64,000 nt of DNA from JBHJGP01 sp050331695 (lineage in GTDB: Bacteria > Pseudomonadota > Alphaproteobacteria > Geminicoccales > Geminicoccaceae): NCBI GenBank assembly GCA_050331695.1, contig JBHJGP010000013.1, positions 1-64,000 on the forward strand, given 5' to 3'. Of this stretch, positions 8,838 through 17,623 are shown in pieces. The notes below the pieces were generated by a model. It had not been told where the DNA came from and did not search any database. It saw nothing but the letters and a program-made list of their open reading frames with translations. Each line of letters starts with the position of its first letter. Position 1 is the first letter of the stretch. A program made the position numbers and the translations under genes.

Positions 8838-10441
8838 CTAAACTGCCCGATCTCCACGGCGATGGCAGGACCGTCGCCATCGGCCTGGTCGCTTCCCTCG
8901 GGGTCGGCCAGGCCGTGGCCACCGGGATCGCTGCCTTCGCCACTCGCGACGTCTTCGCAGCGCTCCACGGAGGCGCCGATCTGCCGGCCGCGGCCCTGTT
9001 CAGCTTGGCGGCCGCCGGTGTCGCGGTCGCCGCCGTTCGCGCCTGGAGCCGGACGATCGCCGAAGGCCTCGGCCAAAGCTTTGCTCTGTCGCTTCGTTCA
9101 GCGCTCTACAAACATCTCGCCGGCATGAGCTATTCCGAAGTCGCCGCCCGCCGGTCGGGCGCGCTAGGCCTCCGGTTCGTGGGCGATCTCACGGCGGCCC
9201 GCAATTGGGTCAGCCTGGGCCTAACCCGTCTGATCTCAGCCTGCCTTGTCCTGCCCGGCGCCGCGATAGCGCTCTATCTCCTAAATCCGGATCTGGCGCT
9301 CGCGGCCATGGTCCCGGTTGGCCTCAGTGTGCTCCTTATGGTCGCTCTCGCAGCCCTGATCGGTGCGCTGCACCGACAGCTTCGCTCGAAGCGCGCCAAC
9401 ATCGCCATTGCGATGATCGAGCGGGTGACCGTGGCGCCGCTTCTGGATCTCATGGGGCGGACTAAGAAGGAACTCCGGCAACTGGATGACCAGGGCGCTC
9501 AACTCCGCGATCGGGCGGTCCGGCGTGTCCGGGCAATATCCGGTCTGAGGGCATTGCCGGAAATCGGCGCCGGTCTCGCCGGCGTTGCCATTCTTGCGAT
9601 CGCGTCGATCACGGGTGCGCCTGCCGCCGAGGCCGCCGGCGCGTTGGCCGTTCTCGGTATTCTCGTTCTGCCGCTCCGGGAACTGTCCGGCGTCTGGGAC
9701 CAGCGATGCGCCTGGCGGGTGGCGCGCCACAAATGCGAGCTTGTTTTCGCCAAGCCCTCGGCGACGCGCGGGCAGAACCGGCGTTCTGGCCCGGTGCCGG
9801 TGGTGTTCGAGGGCGTCCATTTTCGCGGCATCGAACTCGATTTCAGGCTCGAGGCCGGCGAGACGCTGATCGTCCAGGGACCGGTCGGTTCCGGCAAGTC
9901 GAGCCTTTTGGCGCTGGCCGCCGGTCTGGAGACCCCGGACCAGGGTCGAGTTTCGCTCGGCGATCAACAGCATCGGCCGACAACCGTGTTCCTGGGTAGC
10001 GGAACACCGATCCTCCAGGGAAGTCTGCGCCGGGCGCTCACTCTTGGGATCGCCAAACGTCCGAAAGACAAGGTGATCGTCGCAGCTGCCGAGCGCTTTG
10101 GTCTCGCATCTGTGATTGACCGGCTGGGTGGCCTCGACGGTCGAGTTAGCGAGGGAGGGCGAAATCTCTCGAGTGGCGAACGTTTTCGCCTCCTTCTGAG
10201 CCGAACGTTGTTGGCATCGCCAGATGTCTTAATCCTCGACGCCGGCGAAGTGAATAATGATGCAGAAAACGCCACTCTTGCCTGTGATCTAATCAGAAAC
10301 GTCAATGCAACCGTCTTAGCGGTCATGCCTGATCGGTCGTGCACAAGTGATCAGTGGCACTATTTGAAACTTTCAGATCATCGCACTATGGAATATTCAG
10401 ATGAACTTATTGAAGGGCGTCTGTTGAAGGACGCCGCATGA
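8834..10441 (+). CDS. ABC transporter half-molecule with degenerate ATPase
   Basis: This 535-residue protein fuses a six-helix exporter-type membrane domain (about 1-300) to a nucleotide-binding domain (about 315-520). Walker A is intact (GPVGSGKSS, about 349). Several catalytic landmarks are not: the signature is LSSGE rather than LSGGQ; Walker B reads LILDAGE, with Ala where the catalytic Glu should follow Asp; the Q-loop region reads FLGSGTPILQG without the expected Gln; and the H-loop region reads AVMPDRS without His. It may bind but not hydrolyse ATP well. The GTG start overlaps the upstream stop and the TGA overlaps the next ATG. The last 200 bases are clearly more AT-rich than the rest. 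Substrate unknown. Confidence 0.8.
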   Translation: MTKLPDLHGDGRTVAIGLVASLGVGQAVATGIAAFATRDVFAALHGGADLPAAALFSLAAAGVAVAAVRAWSRTIAEGLGQSFALSLRSALYKHLAGMSYSEVAARRSGALGLRFVGDLTAARNWVSLGLTRLISACLVLPGAAIALYLLNPDLALAAMVPVGLSVLLMVALAALIGALHRQLRSKRANIAIAMIERVTVAPLLDLMGRTKKELRQLDDQGAQLRDRAVRRVRAISGLRALPEIGAGLAGVAILAIASITGAPAAEAAGALAVLGILVLPLRELSGVWDQRCAWRVARHKCELVFAKPSATRGQNRRSGPVPVVFEGVHFRGIELDFRLEAGETLIVQGPVGSGKSSLLALAAGLETPDQGRVSLGDQQHRPTTVFLGSGTPILQGSLRRALTLGIAKRPKDKVIVAAAERFGLASVIDRLGGLDGRVSEGGRNLSSGERFRLLLSRTLLASPDVLILDAGEVNNDAENATLACDLIRNVNATVLAVMPDRSCTSDQWHYLKLSDHRTMEYSDELIEGRLLKDAA

Positions 10442-11270
10442 TTTGGATTGAGCCCATGCGAGTGGTGACGAAGCTGCGTCTGCTGTTTGCGCTGATGCTC
10501 GTATTATGTCTGAGCGGCGCCGGGCTTTCGGTCTGGAGCGCTCGCCAGGCCGAGTTCTACGTTCACCGTATGGACCTCGCCCATCGGGTGTATGAGGCGC
10601 ACCTCTCGCTGACCAGCCACACCTATCAACTGTTCAAGCAGTACGGCGATTCCCTGATCGTCGGCGAGCTCGACATCGGGGTCGGCAAGGAAGAGCTGAT
10701 CGAAGCCATCAGGGCCGACATCTTCAGCATCCGAAGTCTGATCGGCGCCGAGATCGACCTGGTGGGCGGCGAGGAGATCGAGGAACTCGACGATCTTTCA
10801 GAAATCGAGCTCAAGATCGAGGAGCTGATCACCACCCTTGAAAGGGTTTCGGACGGTTCGTCTGAGGAACCATTGTCGAGCAACTGGTGGGAGATCTCGC
10901 GGATCCTCGACGCTGATATCGATCGAGATTTTCGGGGTGTCATCGGGGCGGCGCTCGAGGAGGAGCTGGAAGAGGTCGAAGAAACACGGCAAAGCGTGTC
11001 CGAGGACCTCCTCGTGTATCAACTCCTGGCGGCGCTGTTTGCCCTGGTGGCGATCGCCGCGACGATGACAAGAAGAGCGCATTCGAACGCTTCTTCCGCG
11101 GCTCGAATGCCGCCGAGCGCTACAGCCAGGGGGTTGGTCTCGGCCTTCCGATCGCCCGCTCCATCGCCGAGGCCCATGGCGGCAGCATCACCCTCGACGA
11201 CCGGCCGGGCGGCGGACTGATCGCAGCGCTGACCCTGCCGAGGCGTCCCCGGCTGCGCGCGGTCTCATGA
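10438..11270 (+). pseudogene. Sensor histidine kinase, internally deleted and out of frame
   Basis: The intact frame from ATG 10438 encodes a signal-anchor helix (LLFALMLVLCLSGAGL), a periplasmic, acidic sensor region rich in Glu and Leu, and a second membrane helix ending FALVAIAATM near base 11066. This frame then runs into nonsense and stops at 11220. In the next frame, from about 11067, the DNA encodes FERFFRGSNAAERYSQGVGL, GLPIARSIAEAHGGSITL and a C-terminus ending at TGA 11268-11270. That is the F and G2 end of a histidine-kinase ATPase domain. The HAMP, phospho-acceptor His and most of the ATPase domain are missing. Both ends keep 4-nt overlaps with their neighbours, so an intact kinase once filled this slot, or the assembly has collapsed here. 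Confidence 0.8.
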
Positions 11271-11941
11271 ACGTCCTTTTGGTCGAGGACGAGGTCAGGG
11301 TCGCAGATTTCATCCGCCGTGGGTTGAAGGGCGAGGGCTGGAGCGTTGAGCATGTGGCCGATGGCGAGAGCGCACTGGACCTTCTGGACGACCAGACTTT
11401 TGACGCGATGGTTCTGGATCTGATGCTTCCCGGTATCTCCGGCCAGGACGTTTGCCGGAAGATGCGGGCGCGGAAGAACCACACGCCGGTCCTGATGCTG
11501 ACCGCTCTGGACAGTGTCGACGAACGGGTGAGCGGGCTCAAACTCGGCGCCGACGACTACTTGCCGAAGCCGTTCGATTTCGACGAACTTATCGCCAGGA
11601 TCAAAGCCTTGGTCCGCAGGAACCGCGACTTCGCCGGCGCCGACCATGGCAATCGGTTGACCATGGGCGAGGTGTCGATGGACACCCAATCGCTACTGGT
11701 CACGGCCGCCGGCAAACCGGTCGAGCTGACCGCCAAGGAGCGCGACATTCTCATCTTGTTCATGCGCAATGCCGGCAGGGTTTTGACCCGCGAGCGGATT
11801 CTCAACGCTGCCTGGAGCTCCCAGGAGGATCCGCTGACCAATGTCGTCGACGTCTATGTCGGCCGTCTACGCAAGAAGCTCGGCGCGACCGGTGACCTCA
11901 TCCAGACCGTGCGTGGCCTTGGCTACCGGTTCGGAGAGTGA
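11267..11941 (+). CDS. OmpR-family response regulator
   Basis: This 224-residue regulator has a complete receiver domain (1-115) and a winged-helix DNA-binding domain (about 130-222). Key residues are present: the acidic pair Glu7/Asp8, phospho-acceptor Asp51 in LDLMLPG, Thr79 in MLTA and Lys101 in LPKPF. The C-terminal domain ends with the typical RLRKKLG and TVRGLGYRF. The ATG overlaps the last codon and stop of the kinase remnant (ATGA), so it belongs to the same operon. With its cognate kinase broken, its phosphorylation source is unclear. The 3' end overlaps the convergent glycosidase gene by 19 bases. Likely targets are its own operon. Confidence 0.93.
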   Translation: MNVLLVEDEVRVADFIRRGLKGEGWSVEHVADGESALDLLDDQTFDAMVLDLMLPGISGQDVCRKMRARKNHTPVLMLTALDSVDERVSGLKLGADDYLPKPFDFDELIARIKALVRRNRDFAGADHGNRLTMGEVSMDTQSLLVTAAGKPVELTAKERDILILFMRNAGRVLTRERILNAAWSSQEDPLTNVVDVYVGRLRKKLGATGDLIQTVRGLGYRFGE

Positions 11942-13581
11942 GCCGAGGCGGTTTGCGGGCTCGCCGGCTTGGCCGTCACGTGGATCGCGATATCGTCGAC
12001 GAACGCGGGCAGTTGAAATTCTGTTCGGCCTCGGCGGACCTCGATCGGAAGCTGCTTGATCGGGCCGGCGCTCGGATCGATCAGGTCGGCCAGGTAGTCG
12101 CCGTCGGCGAGTGCCAGATCGCTGATCCGGATCTCGCGCGCGGCGAAGGGCAGGCGGTTGCGGTCAGGGGCCGATGCCATGTGGATCAGCGCTTCGGTCT
12201 CCGAGGAAAGCACCGCGCTGGTCATGGTCAGCTCCCATGGCACCGGGTTGCCGACGGTACGCACGAAGGATTTGACCCGGCGATAGGTGTCCGTCACCTG
12301 CTCCGACCAGGTCGACCCGTAGACCAGCCCGCGCGGTCGCAGGCTCGGATAGTCTTGGAGCTTGTCGAACAGGGCCCGAAGGATCGCTGCGTCCGCCTCG
12401 AACCCGTTGATGCCGCGCGGATCGTAATTGAGCGGGTTGGTCTCAACACCAGGCGCGAGGCGGAGATCACCATAGCCGAGCCGTTTGGCGTAGACATCGA
12501 TCTGCTGGGTTTTCGCCATCACCAAGCGCCAGACATATTTGCGCAGCGAATGGCGCTGGTCCGGATAGACCCACGAATATTTCTGATTGTTCTCGTCGTA
12601 GGATTCCTGGGCCACGTAGGGCTTCTTGTACTGGCGGCGCCAGGCAAGCGCTCGGTCGGGGCTGTGGCCCTTGCCGTAGATCAACAGATCGAAATAGGGT
12701 CGGGCGAAGATCCACTGGCGCTGCTCCGCTGTCAGACCGCCCGTGTCCATGCCCAGGATCAAGGGCCGGCCCGGCGTCTGCCGCTCCCAAGCGTGGCCGA
12801 CGGTCTGGGCCATCTCATCGATCCAGTCCTGGGCCGGTGCCCAGGTCTCGAAGTGATCGGCGATCTCGTGGACCAAATCGAAGTAGACATTGTCGAAGCC
12901 GGCGGTTTCCCGGACCAGTTTTTCCAGCCAGGCTTTCTGTAAGGCGCGCAGGCCTTCATGGGCGTTGGAGCGGCCGTCGTAGAGCCCGAGCGGTCCCCGC
13001 TCGCCGGCGAGGACGTCCGTCTCCGGATTGACGTTGTTCGCCGGATTGAAGAAATGGCCGGACCAATTGTCGGCCGTTTGTTTCGCCTGCCAGCCATTCA
13101 CCATCAAGAGGTGAACGATGATGCCCCGGTCCTGCAGATCGCTCAGCTGTTGTCGAAATCGGGCCCAGTAAGCCGGATTGAAACGGGTCAGATCGAATTG
13201 GCGGCTGCCCGGATCCGTTTCCTGATAGGGAAACAAAACATCAGCCCGATCGCCGCCGTCCGCAAGCGTCACGCTCTCGACCATCTGCCAGCTCAGCGGC
13301 GGATAGGCCCGCAGATGATTCATGCCATGAGCCTGTGACCAGTCGGCCCAGCGCAGCCAGTCATAGGCATCGCGACCCACGTAAAAGATGAAATCGGAGC
13401 CGCCGCCGAATGACAGCAGCGCTTTTCCGCGATAGGTGAAGTGGACCCGCTCGGTGCCAGCCTCCGCCAGCCGAAGCTCAGCCCGCGCCGGTACGGAAAG
13501 GCTGGCGACCATCAAGGCGACGAACGCCCCCAAGACCAGAAGCAACAGACGGACGCGATCGGCACGGGGCAGTTGGATCAT
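11923..13581 (-). CDS. Secreted glycoside-hydrolase-like TIM-barrel protein
   Basis: The protein (552 residues from this start) carries an N-terminal signal peptide (LLLLVLGAFVALMVASL, then VPARAEL) and a long domain with features of a beta/alpha-barrel glycosidase: FTYRGKALLSFGGGSDFIFY, NHLRAYPPLSW, GIIVHLLMVNGWQ, VYFDLVHEIADHFETW, PLILGMDTGG and KPYVAQESYD. The Glu residues in HEIADHFE and AQESYDE are plausible catalytic positions. A small beta domain closes the C-terminus. The ATG at 13581 is preferred to the longer frame to 13683 because GAGAGG lies six bases upstream and the signal peptide starts here. The exact family and sugar substrate are not identifiable by eye. Confidence 0.7.
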   Translation of the reverse strand: MIQLPRADRVRLLLLVLGAFVALMVASLSVPARAELRLAEAGTERVHFTYRGKALLSFGGGSDFIFYVGRDAYDWLRWADWSQAHGMNHLRAYPPLSWQMVESVTLADGGDRADVLFPYQETDPGSRQFDLTRFNPAYWARFRQQLSDLQDRGIIVHLLMVNGWQAKQTADNWSGHFFNPANNVNPETDVLAGERGPLGLYDGRSNAHEGLRALQKAWLEKLVRETAGFDNVYFDLVHEIADHFETWAPAQDWIDEMAQTVGHAWERQTPGRPLILGMDTGGLTAEQRQWIFARPYFDLLIYGKGHSPDRALAWRRQYKKPYVAQESYDENNQKYSWVYPDQRHSLRKYVWRLVMAKTQQIDVYAKRLGYGDLRLAPGVETNPLNYDPRGINGFEADAAILRALFDKLQDYPSLRPRGLVYGSTWSEQVTDTYRRVKSFVRTVGNPVPWELTMTSAVLSSETEALIHMASAPDRNRLPFAAREIRISDLALADGDYLADLIDPSAGPIKQLPIEVRRGRTEFQLPAFVDDIAIHVTAKPASPQTASAHSPNR

Positions 13582-13780
13582 CGACAACCTCTCGAAGCGG
13601 GCGGCGGGCACGTCCGTCATTCTAGCGGCAGATTGAAACGAGAAGCGCGCATAGGTTGCAAATAACCCCTTTAGTACGCCCAAAAAAGAGCGATCTCGTC
13701 ACCGGCAAGTTCGGTCTTCGGATTTGTCGGTATGAGCGCGGATTGATAGGACGTAAGCCAGCTCTGGGGAGGATAGCGGT

Positions 13781-14575
13781 TTGAACCCGATCACCGTCGA
13801 CGACGTCACGCTCCACCACGCGTTGGAAGGCGAAGAACGCCTGCCGGTTCTGGTGTTCGTCAATTCATTGGGGACCGATTTTCGGGTCTGGGACCCGCTC
13901 GCCGCTTCGTTGCGTGGTCGTTTTCGGATGCTCCGTTACGACAAGCGAGGTCACGGTCTCTCCGATCTGACGCCCGGTCCCTACACGATCCAGCGCTTGG
14001 CCGAGGACCTGGCCGGGCTCATGGACAAGCTCGCCATCGAGCAGGCGATCGTCTGCGGCCTTTCCGTCGGCGGGATGATCGCCCAGCGGCTCGCCCATTC
14101 TCGGGGTGATCTGGTTCGCGCGCTGGTCCTGATGGACACCGGGCACAAGATCGGCACCCCGGCGATGTGGCGCCAGCGGATCGAAACCGTCGAGGAGAGC
14201 GGCATCGAGGCCATCGCCGACGGGGTTCTGGAGCGCTGGTTCTGCAGCGCGTTCCGGGAGCAAAGGACCGAGGAGCTGGCGCTGTGGCGGAACATGCTCG
14301 TGCGCACGCCCAGGGCCGGATACCTGGCCGTCTCCCAGGCGATCGCGGCCACCGATTATACAAAAGAGACCGCCGATCTGCGCCTGCCCGCTTTGTGCAT
14401 CGGCGGCGACGAGGACGGCTCCACACCGCCGGAACTTCTGCGGGAGCTGGCGGCGCTCATCCCCGGTGCCGTTTGTGAGATTATCACCCAGGCCGGGCAT
14501 TTGCCGGGCGTCGAGCAACCCAAGGCCGTTTACCAGGCGATGGACAAGTTCCTTCGGGAAAACAACCTTGGCTGA
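13781..14575 (+). CDS. pcaD: 3-oxoadipate enol-lactonase (PcaD)
   Basis: This alpha/beta hydrolase of 264 residues opens the 3-oxoadipate enol-lactone in the protocatechuate branch of the beta-ketoadipate pathway. The nucleophile elbow is CGLSVGGMIAQ (Ser about 92), the acid sits in GGDEDGSTPPELL and the His in AGHLPGVEQP. The N-terminal FVNSLGTDFRVWDPLA is typical of PcaD. The start is a TTG at 13781, supported by GGGGAGG eight bases upstream. It is the first gene of a pcaDCB operon whose genes overlap. No pcaHG dioxygenase genes are next to it. Confidence 0.92.
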   Translation: MNPITVDDVTLHHALEGEERLPVLVFVNSLGTDFRVWDPLAASLRGRFRMLRYDKRGHGLSDLTPGPYTIQRLAEDLAGLMDKLAIEQAIVCGLSVGGMIAQRLAHSRGDLVRALVLMDTGHKIGTPAMWRQRIETVEESGIEAIADGVLERWFCSAFREQRTEELALWRNMLVRTPRAGYLAVSQAIAATDYTKETADLRLPALCIGGDEDGSTPPELLRELAALIPGAVCEIITQAGHLPGVEQPKAVYQAMDKFLRENNLG

Positions 14576-14987
14576 TGACCGCTATGAAGCGGGAATGGCG
14601 GTTCGCCGCGCGGTTCTGGGCGACGCCCATGTCGCCCGGGCTGAAGCCCGGACGACGGCGTTCGACGAGGATTTTCAGGAGCTGATCACCCGAGCCGCTT
14701 GGGGTTCGGTCTGGACCCGGGAAGGCCTCGACCGGCGAACCCGTAGTCTGCTCGTGATCGCCATGATGGCAAGCCTCGGTCACGACCAGGAGTTGGCGAT
14801 GCACATTCGGGCGACCGCTAACACGGGTACCAGTCAGGAAGACGTCAAGGAAGCTCTGTTGATGGTCGCGGTCTATGCCGGCGTGCCCGCGGCTAATCAT
14901 GCGATCCAAATTGCCAAGGAAACCTTCGCGGCGATGGAGGCAGAAGCCCGCCGCACGGCCGAGGATCGGGAAAAGGACGGGGCGTGA
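14568..14987 (+). CDS. pcaC: 4-carboxymuconolactone decarboxylase (PcaC)
   Basis: PcaC decarboxylates gamma-carboxymuconolactone to the enol-lactone used by PcaD. The 139-residue protein matches the family length. It contains RYEAGMAVRRAVLGDAHV, TRSLLVIAMMASLGHDQEL, the HIRATANTGTSQEDVKE segment and the GVPAANHA motif near the end. The start is taken as TTG 14568, which overlaps the pcaD end by eight bases and places the conserved RYEAGMAVRR near the N-terminus. Longer frames upstream only shadow pcaD. It is coupled to pcaB by a GTGA overlap. Confidence 0.9.
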   Translation: MADDRYEAGMAVRRAVLGDAHVARAEARTTAFDEDFQELITRAAWGSVWTREGLDRRTRSLLVIAMMASLGHDQELAMHIRATANTGTSQEDVKEALLMVAVYAGVPAANHAIQIAKETFAAMEAEARRTAEDREKDGA

Positions 14988-16303
14988 TCCTCAATATTCA
15001 AACCGGCCGGCTGTTTGGCAGCCTGTTCGGGACGCGAGCCGTGGCCCGTGCCTTAGGCGAGCCCGGGCTGATTGGCGCCATGGTCCGGGTGGAGCGCGCG
15101 CTCGCCCAGGTTCAGGGGCGTTTGGGCGTGATCCCTTCGGACGACGCCCGGCGCATCGATGAGGCGCTGCAAAGCTTCTCACCTGACATGGAGGGGCTCG
15201 AGCGGGGCTCTGACGAGGCCGGTCTGGCGGTCCCGGCCCTGGTCACCCAGCTCCGCGACCATGTCGGTGGTGACGCGGCGTCATCCATTCATCATGGCGC
15301 CACCTCCCACGACATTCTGGATACCGCCTGGCTCTTGCAACTCAATGCCACGCTGGAGCCGATCGAACAGGATCTCGACGCACTGATCCGAGCGCTGGGC
15401 GATCTCGCCCGGAACCATCTCGAGACGGTGATGGTCGGCAGGACACGCGGGCAGCAGGCGACGCTCACCACGTTCGGCCTCAAGGCCGCCCAATGGCGGG
15501 CCCAACTCGTCCGCCGCCGCCGCAAGCTTGCCGACGTCAAAGCCGACCTTTTGGTGGTGCAGATGGGCGGCGCCACCGGGACCCTGGCGGCGATGGGCGA
15601 GGCCGGCCTCGAGGTGATGGAGGGCTTGGCCCATGAGCTCGACTTGGGCGCACCGGCAGCACCCTGGCATACCCGGCGCGACGGCGTGATCGGTTTCGGC
15701 GACTGGCTGGTCCACATCACCGATGCGGTCGGCAAGATCGGCCTCGATGTCATGCTTTTGTCGCAGAACGAGGTGGCAGAGGTGCGCGAGGGCCGGGGCG
15801 GCGGGTCCAGCACCATGCCCAACAAGCGCAATCCGGTCCGCTGCGAGGCGCTTGGCTCGCTCTCCCGTTACAACGCGGTCCTGTTATCCGGCCTCCATCT
15901 GGCGGCGGCCCAGGAGCAAGAACGGGGCGGGGTCGGTTGGCAACTGGAGTGGCTGACCCTGCCGCCGATGGTCGCGACCACGGCTGCCGTCCTCACCCAC
16001 GGACGGACCCTGATCGATCAGCTCGAGGTCGACGGCCCGCGCATGGCCCGCAACATTGAGGCCAGCAACGGCCTAGTCCTGGCCGAGGCCGCCAGTTTCG
16101 AGCTCAGCCGATTTCATGGCCGGGCCGAGGCCCAGCGCCGGGTGAAACGAGCCTGCGCTGAGGCTCTGGCCCAGGACCTTCACCTGTTCGATATCCTGGC
16201 CACTCAAGAAGGCGACAAGATGGATTGGGCTCGACTGCGAACACCGGACCGGCACATCGGCCAGGCGATGCGCCTCGCCGAACGCTTGCTCGAGCTCGAC
16301 TGA
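14984..16303 (+). CDS. pcaB: 3-carboxy-cis,cis-muconate cycloisomerase (PcaB)
   Basis: PcaB is a fumarase/aspartase-superfamily enzyme that cyclises 3-carboxymuconate to the muconolactone used by PcaC. The 439-residue protein has the superfamily signature GGGSSTMPNKRNPVRCE (about 275-290), the HHGATSHDILDT motif (about 103) and QMGGATGTLAAMGE (about 192). The GTG start overlaps the pcaC stop. The length is at the upper end for the family. It ends ten bases before a convergent lipoprotein gene. Together the three genes take carboxymuconate to 3-oxoadipate. Confidence 0.93.
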   Translation: MILNIQTGRLFGSLFGTRAVARALGEPGLIGAMVRVERALAQVQGRLGVIPSDDARRIDEALQSFSPDMEGLERGSDEAGLAVPALVTQLRDHVGGDAASSIHHGATSHDILDTAWLLQLNATLEPIEQDLDALIRALGDLARNHLETVMVGRTRGQQATLTTFGLKAAQWRAQLVRRRRKLADVKADLLVVQMGGATGTLAAMGEAGLEVMEGLAHELDLGAPAAPWHTRRDGVIGFGDWLVHITDAVGKIGLDVMLLSQNEVAEVREGRGGGSSTMPNKRNPVRCEALGSLSRYNAVLLSGLHLAAAQEQERGGVGWQLEWLTLPPMVATTAAVLTHGRTLIDQLEVDGPRMARNIEASNGLVLAEAASFELSRFHGRAEAQRRVKRACAEALAQDLHLFDILATQEGDKMDWARLRTPDRHIGQAMRLAERLLELD

Positions 16304-16313
16304 TCAGGGCTGG

Positions 16314-16514
16314 TCACTCCTTGTTTTTGAGCTCGCCGATGCCCTTGTCGATTTGATCTTTCATCTGTTTTTCGGCGTCGGCCTGCGCTTTGGCGCAGTC
16401 GTCGCTGACGCCGCAGGCGGCGCTTCCGGCCCGGTAGACGTTCCGGGGCGTGCAGGCGGCAAGAGATGCCATCACGAAGCAGGCCGTTAAAGCCCAGAGC
16501 GCGGATCGAAACAC
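16314..16514 (-). CDS. Small lipoprotein, 66 residues
   Basis: The N-terminus reads ALTACFVMASLAACTPRN, a lipoprotein signal with lipobox LAAC. The mature part is short, charged and helical (DDCAKAQADAEKQMKDQIDK) with two further Cys residues. The GTG start at 16514 has GGGGGA six bases upstream, which supports the gene despite its size. The upstream non-coding stretch (16515-16672) is AT-rich, with an eight-T run near 16556. It has no recognised family, and an entericidin-like envelope role is only a guess. Confidence 0.65.
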   Translation of the reverse strand: MFRSALWALTACFVMASLAACTPRNVYRAGSAACGVSDDCAKAQADAEKQMKDQIDKGIGELKNKE

Positions 16515-16672
16515 CGCAGGTCCCCCTATGCTGAGTTGTTCAATTGCAAAGCTAAATTTTTTTTCGCTATTTCGCCATAGTCCATGGCCGCTTTTCTTTC
16601 GGTGGCCGTGACTTTTCGAGAGTTCGCCTCAATTCATCCAGCAACTCAAGTCTGTTCGGTTGTTTGTCGGTC

Positions 16673-17617
16673 ATGACAATCGTTACGCTCACCGTTAACC
16701 CGGCAATCGACTATGCCAGCACGACTGATGAGGTCGTCCCGGTGCGCAAGCTTCGCACCGACGGTGAGCGGTACGATCCTGGCGGCGGCGGCATCAATGC
16801 AGCGCGCGTGGTCAAGGAATTGGGCGGCGAAGCGCTCGCGGTGTTCGCTGCCGGCGGCATCACCGGACCGATCCTCGAACGGCTGATTGAACGGGCCGGG
16901 ATCAGGACCCGGGAGGTGCGGATCGAGGGCAATACTCGTCTCAGCCACGTGGTCCACGAACGAGAAACGGCCCATGAATTCCGCTTCACGCCGGGCGGGC
17001 CACCGCTGTCATCCGCGGAGTGCCAGGCGTTGATCGACGCGGTCGCGGAAATCGATGTCTCTTGGCTGCTGGCGAGCGGCAGTTTGGCGCCGGCCATGCC
17101 GCTCGATTTCTACGCGAGAATTGCCGAACTGGGTCACAGGAACGGCTTTCGGGTGGCCGTCGATTGTGCCGGTCCGCCGCTGAGCCTGGCGCTGGAGACA
17201 GGTGTTCACATCGTCAAACCCAATTTGCGTGAACTGGAACATCTGGCGGGGAGAAAAGCCCGGGACCGGGATAGCCAACTGGCCGTCGCCCGGGATCTGG
17301 TCGAGCGCGGTCGGGCCGCCATCGTCGCCGTGACCCTGGGCGCTGAGGGCGCGCTTGTCGTCGATCAGGACAGTGCCTGGATGCTCAAAAGCCCCAAGGT
17401 CGAAGTCCGAAGCGCTGTGGGCGCCGGGGACAGTTTCCTCGGCGCCTTCGTCCTGGCTCTGTCGCGCGGCCAGCCTGTCGACGAGGCATTTGCCCTTGCC
17501 GTCGCCGCCGGCACCGCCACGGCGCTCACCCCAGGCACGGAACTCTGCCATCGGGCGGACGTCGATCGCTTCTACGGCCAGCTGCTGCCCCACGTTCAAC
17601 CGCTGCTGTTCCCCTGA
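16673..17617 (+). CDS. pfkB: PfkB-family 6-phosphofructokinase / 1-phosphofructokinase
   Basis: This ribokinase-fold sugar kinase of 314 residues resembles E. coli PfkB (minor phosphofructokinase) along its length: TLTVNPAIDYAS, PGGGGINAARVVKELGG, AAGGITGPILERL, KPNLRELEHLAGR, RSAVGAGDSFLGAFVLAL with the catalytic Asp in GAGDS, and GTELCHRADVDRFY near the end. It phosphorylates fructose 6-phosphate, or possibly fructose 1-phosphate or tagatose 6-phosphate. The ATG at 16673 is preferred over the upstream TTG because the conserved strand starts right after it. It is followed six bases later by the DUF3750 gene on the same strand. Confidence 0.85.
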   Translation: MTIVTLTVNPAIDYASTTDEVVPVRKLRTDGERYDPGGGGINAARVVKELGGEALAVFAAGGITGPILERLIERAGIRTREVRIEGNTRLSHVVHERETAHEFRFTPGGPPLSSAECQALIDAVAEIDVSWLLASGSLAPAMPLDFYARIAELGHRNGFRVAVDCAGPPLSLALETGVHIVKPNLRELEHLAGRKARDRDSQLAVARDLVERGRAAIVAVTLGAEGALVVDQDSAWMLKSPKVEVRSAVGAGDSFLGAFVLALSRGQPVDEAFALAVAAGTATALTPGTELCHRADVDRFYGQLLPHVQPLLFP

Positions 17618-17623
17618 AAGCCG

